A stretch of DNA of 64,000 nucleotides from Ichthyophis bannanicus (taxonomy: Eukaryota > Chordata > Amphibia > Gymnophiona > Ichthyophiidae), in assembly GCA_033557465.1 (NCBI GenBank), contig CM066039.1:401841440-401905439 (forward strand), given 5' to 3'. A program made the translations under genes and the position numbers. Below the pieces are notes generated by a model. That model had not been told where the DNA came from. It saw only the letters and a program-made list of their open reading frames with translations, and searched no databases. Position 1 is the stretch's first letter. Each line of letters starts with the position of its first letter. This document shows positions 60,982 to 64,000 of the stretch, one piece after another.

Positions 60982-62075
60982 TTACATCTGCCCCAACAAC
61001 AGCTGCAGATGAGGAAGACGATGAGTTCTATGAACAAGTACAAGCTGAAATTGACAGAACATGCAAACAGGATATCCTGATAGTCATGGGTGACTGGAAC
61101 ACAAAAGTTGGCAACAAAGAAGGCGGCGAAGTGGTTGGAAAATATGGACTTGGCAACAGAAACAAAGCTGGATAAAGACTGATAGAATTCTGCAAGACCA
61201 ACGATCTATTCATCTCAAACACCTTCTTCCAGCAACACAGGCGCCGACTGTACACGTGGACTTCACCCAATGGATTGTACAGAAATCAAATTGACTACAT
61301 CTGTGGAAGACAACGATGGAAAAGCTCTATAACAAACAGAGACAAAACCTGGAGCTGACTGTGGTACAGATCACCAACTACTAGTATGCAAACGCAAACT
61401 AAAGTTGAAAAAAGAGCAAGTCAGTCATGAATGTAGCAAAATATGACCTTGAGAATATACCACTGGAATTTAAAGACTGTCTGTAAAATCGATTTGCTGC
61501 TTTAGATACAAATGACAGAGTTCCAGAAGTGTTATGGGATGACATCAAGAAGGTTGTTTTGGAAGAAAGCGATAAGTCTCTACATAAGGTGAAAAAGCAA
61601 AAATGGCCAAAATGGATGTTTGAAGAAACTCTGAAAATTGTCCAGAAACACAGAGAAGCTAAAGCCAGAGGAGAAAGAGGCAATCGCAAAACTCAACAGA
61701 GATTTCCAACGTGCAGCAAGAGAAGACAAGGAGAAGTTCTATAATGACGCATGCAAGGAAATAGAATCAGAAGCTTTTGAAGGAAGAACAAGATTGGCTT
61801 TCCTAAAGCTACGAGAGTTAAAAAAAAAAAATCCAGCCTTGATTTGGAATGTTACAAGATGCTCAATGATCCATGTTGAATGATGTTGAGAAGATCAAGA
61901 AAAGGTGGAAAGAATATACAGAGTAATTATTCCATAAAGATCAAGTGGACCAACAGCCATTTCAACCTATACCTTATGATCCAGAACCATTGGTGATGAA
62001 AGAAGTCATTGAAGCAGCAATGAAAGCCTTATCAAAGAACAAGAAAGTCCAAAAAAAGTGAATCAGTACTGAAGT
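60982..62075 (+). pseudogene. RTE/BovB-like LINE fragment (endonuclease to linker)
   Basis: Plus-strand text in shifting frames reads VMGDWNTKVGNKEG, GKYGLGNRNKAG, RLIEFCKTNDLFISNTFFQQ, RRRLYTWTSPNGLYRNQIDYI (shown in two parts at 61230-61300) and RWKSSITNRDKT. Next comes the linker EETLKIVQKHREAKARGE, then EKIKKRWKEYTE and EAAMKALSKNK. This order and wording are characteristic of RTE elements of the BovB type. RT is missing, and stops and shifts are frequent. Confidence 0.78.
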
Positions 62076-62299
62076 TAATCAATATAATAAATACGATCAC
62101 AAAAAATTGAGGACAAGACATATCACATATAAATGTTGGAAAATTTGTTGCGCAAGGGGAAAAGATTTGTTTAAAGCCCCTTCGAAAAATGAATCATTCC
62201 ATTTTATTCTTAAAGTGAAAAGTGTATTAGTGCAAATTCTTTCTATGTTTTTTTTTTCATTTTTTTCATTTTTTTCTTTTTCAGAAGAGGTACCATAAA

Positions 62300-63430
62300 G
62301 CCACAGTGCTAAGAATTATAATAATAAAATAGTACATTTTCAAACTTAGCTGGCAGTTGGAACCCTTATGCAAGCAAAAGAAGCCAGGTGAACCCAAACG
62401 GATGAAGGAGCTTTCTACCAAGCGGATTGAAGAACTTTCCACCCAAAAGGGTTTTATCTGCACTAACAGATAGCTACAATCTGTTGCCGGCACTTTTGAG
62501 TCCTGCAATTCCACCTCTGATCTTCCACTTCTCCCGAATATACCTGAAAAACGTTTTGTCACTACATTTCATATCTTTAGCCATCTTTTCTTCTGCCTTT
62601 GATTTTGCTATCTCTTCGCTTTTTGTCTTTAACTTTATCCTGTATTCTTTTCTGTGTTGCTCATTTTGTGAACTTCAGAATTTTGTGAAAGCTGTGTTTT
62701 TTGCTTTTATTTGTGCAGCCACTTCTTTGGAGAACCAAATAGTTTCCTTTTCCTCTTGTTTTTATTTGCTTTCCTTACATATGTATCTGTTGCCCCTTTT
62801 ATTGCCTCCTTTAGTTTAGCCCACTGTAATTGCACTTCCCTTATCCCCTCCCACCCTGTCAACTCCTTCTTACGCACTTTGCCATTTTACTGAAGTCAGT
62901 AAGTCAGTGTTTTTGTATGGTGATCACTGCTGCTCACATGGACACCCACCCAGATATTCGACATGCTTCTCCGTTGGTGAGTACTAAATCCAGCATTGAG
63001 CTTTCCCTGGTTGGTTCCATCACCATTTATCTAAGTAATGAATCTTGGAAGGCATCCACAATTTTTTTTTTACTTTCCAGATTTGCAGAAGGAATACTCC
63101 AGTTCACATCGGGAAGCTTAAAGTCACCCAATATGATCACTTCCCCCTTCATAGCTACCTTTTCAATATCAATAATCAAGTCTCTTATCAATTTCTTCAG
63201 TTAGGGTTGGAGGCCTGTGAACTACACCAGTATGGATGACAGTATCATCTCCTCTTTCCAACACAATCCACAGCTCTTCTTTTCGTTTCCCTACATCCCC
63301 TGCATTTCAGCAGTTCTAATGTTTCTTTTCAAAGAATGGTCGCTTCCCGAGTGTCAGATGATTAATCAACTATATACAATATCACTCCACTATCTTACCA
63401 ATTTTATAGTATAGATCTCAAGGACAAAAA
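62300..63430 (-). pseudogene. CR1-like LINE fragment (endonuclease and linker)
   Basis: On the minus strand: VIILGDFKLPDVNWSIPSAN (about 63145-63085), EPTRESSMLDLVLTNGEA (about 63015-62960), then a basic linker (KRIQDKVKDKK, about 62640) and FRYIRE/FRGS-like text at about 62560. This is a CR1-clade endonuclease end, more diverged than subfamilies I and II. Numerous stops. Confidence 0.6.
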
Positions 63431-63710
63431 AAGGAGAAAAACAGGTCTCAGAACAACGGCGTTCCATGTGGTCTAAGAGAAATATACTGGCCACCTCTCC
63501 CCAACACATCAGTGACCTGAAAAAAACTCCTTTTTATGAAATTCACTTTACCATAAACAAACGTAACTTCAACAGCTAAATAGTGCCGTTCATTTAGGCT
63601 CCAGCTATTAATATAATGCTTTCATTTAACGTATGCTCAGATGTCTACTTGGTTATCTTCTATACAGCCAGCAGCCGCCTTATATGACAGAATTCTACCC
63701 AATGCTCCTC
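63431..63710. other. Unassigned interval
   Basis: No gene or repeat recognised. Confidence 0.4.
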
Positions 63711-64000
63711 TACGTTTTCAGGAACCGCCTGCAACACCGAGCGGTGCTGGTTCAGATGGACAACCAGTTTCTATGTGAACAAACAGGGAGGTACCAGCAC
63801 CTACAGCCTCTGTTCAGAGGCAAAGCCCTGTACTCCTTTGCGGTGAACCAGGGCATGATCATCCAGGCCACTTACCTCCCGGGTCAGGACAATGCATTGG
63901 TGGACCGGCTCAGCAGAGTCCTCCAGCCACACGAGTGGCACCTGTGTCCGCAAATGGTGCAGCGTTTCTTCCAGCATTGGGGGACTCCAGACCTGAACCT
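63711..64000 (+). pseudogene. DIRS RNase H fragment on the plus strand, cut by the window edge
   Basis: The frame reads RNRLQHRAVLVQMDNQF, LFRGKALYSFAVNQGM, ATYLPGQDNALVDRLSRVLQ and PHEWHLCPQMVQRFFQHWGTPDL. This is the RNase H end and the start of the methyltransferase-like region of a DIRS RT. The acidic residues of MDN and VDRLSR are present. It differs enough from elements 1-5 to be a separate family and lies in the opposite orientation. 5' truncated; continues past 64000. Confidence 0.78.

Noticed and set aside
1..64000. Prokaryotic defence or biosynthetic system
   Set aside because: All recognisable proteins are eukaryotic retrotransposon proteins; there are no operons, ribosome binding sites or bacterial gene families.

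Overview
This 64 kb window is vertebrate nuclear DNA made almost entirely of retrotransposons. I found no convincing host exon and no prokaryotic-type gene cluster. The mix is tyrosine-recombinase (DIRS) retrotransposons, two CR1 LINE subfamilies, an L1/Tx1-clade LINE, short L1 pieces, an RTE/BovB-like LINE and a tRNA-derived SINE. That mix suggests an amphibian, most plausibly a caecilian. The organism call is inference from repeat content only.

Layout. 1-13403: a DIRS element on the minus strand (element 1), split by an 8.8 kb L1/Tx1-like LINE at 873-9642 with a 9 bp target duplication. 13493-19098: a complete and largely open DIRS element (element 2), with inverted terminal repeats, an internal complementary region, gag, RT/RNase H and tyrosine recombinase. 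19183-19367: a hAT-type MITE. 20274-26512: an old, degenerate DIRS of a second family. 28217-37130: nested CR1 elements in both orientations with one SINE and an L1 scrap. 37880-49110: two head-to-tail DIRS elements (3 and 4) separated and flanked by three copies of one ~70 bp sequence. 50484-57052: a minus-strand CR1 holding an ORF1-only L1 (51532-53178) and a second CR1 (53772-56721), which itself holds a SINE. 57217-60895: a truncated DIRS (element 5). 60982-62075: an RTE fragment. 62300-63430: a CR1-like fragment. 63711-64000: a plus-strand DIRS fragment cut by the window edge.

How the genes work together. In the DIRS elements, gag (an N-terminal Cys/His cluster) is followed directly by RT/RNase H with a C-terminal methyltransferase-like region in the +1 frame. 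The recombinase lies in a further frame that overlaps RT. Reverse transcription and a circular intermediate templated by the internal complementary region are the known route for this order; YR then integrates the circle. The LINEs use the APE endonuclease/RT target-primed route. The SINE and several solo 3' tails share a short stem-loop that a partner LINE probably recognises.

The most unusual items are the intact ORF1-only L1 (HAL1-like), a (U/C)UU-UGA-C stop-shift arrangement at the gag/RT border of all five main-family DIRS copies, the long open frame overlapping RT, and the triplicated spacer around the tandem DIRS pair.
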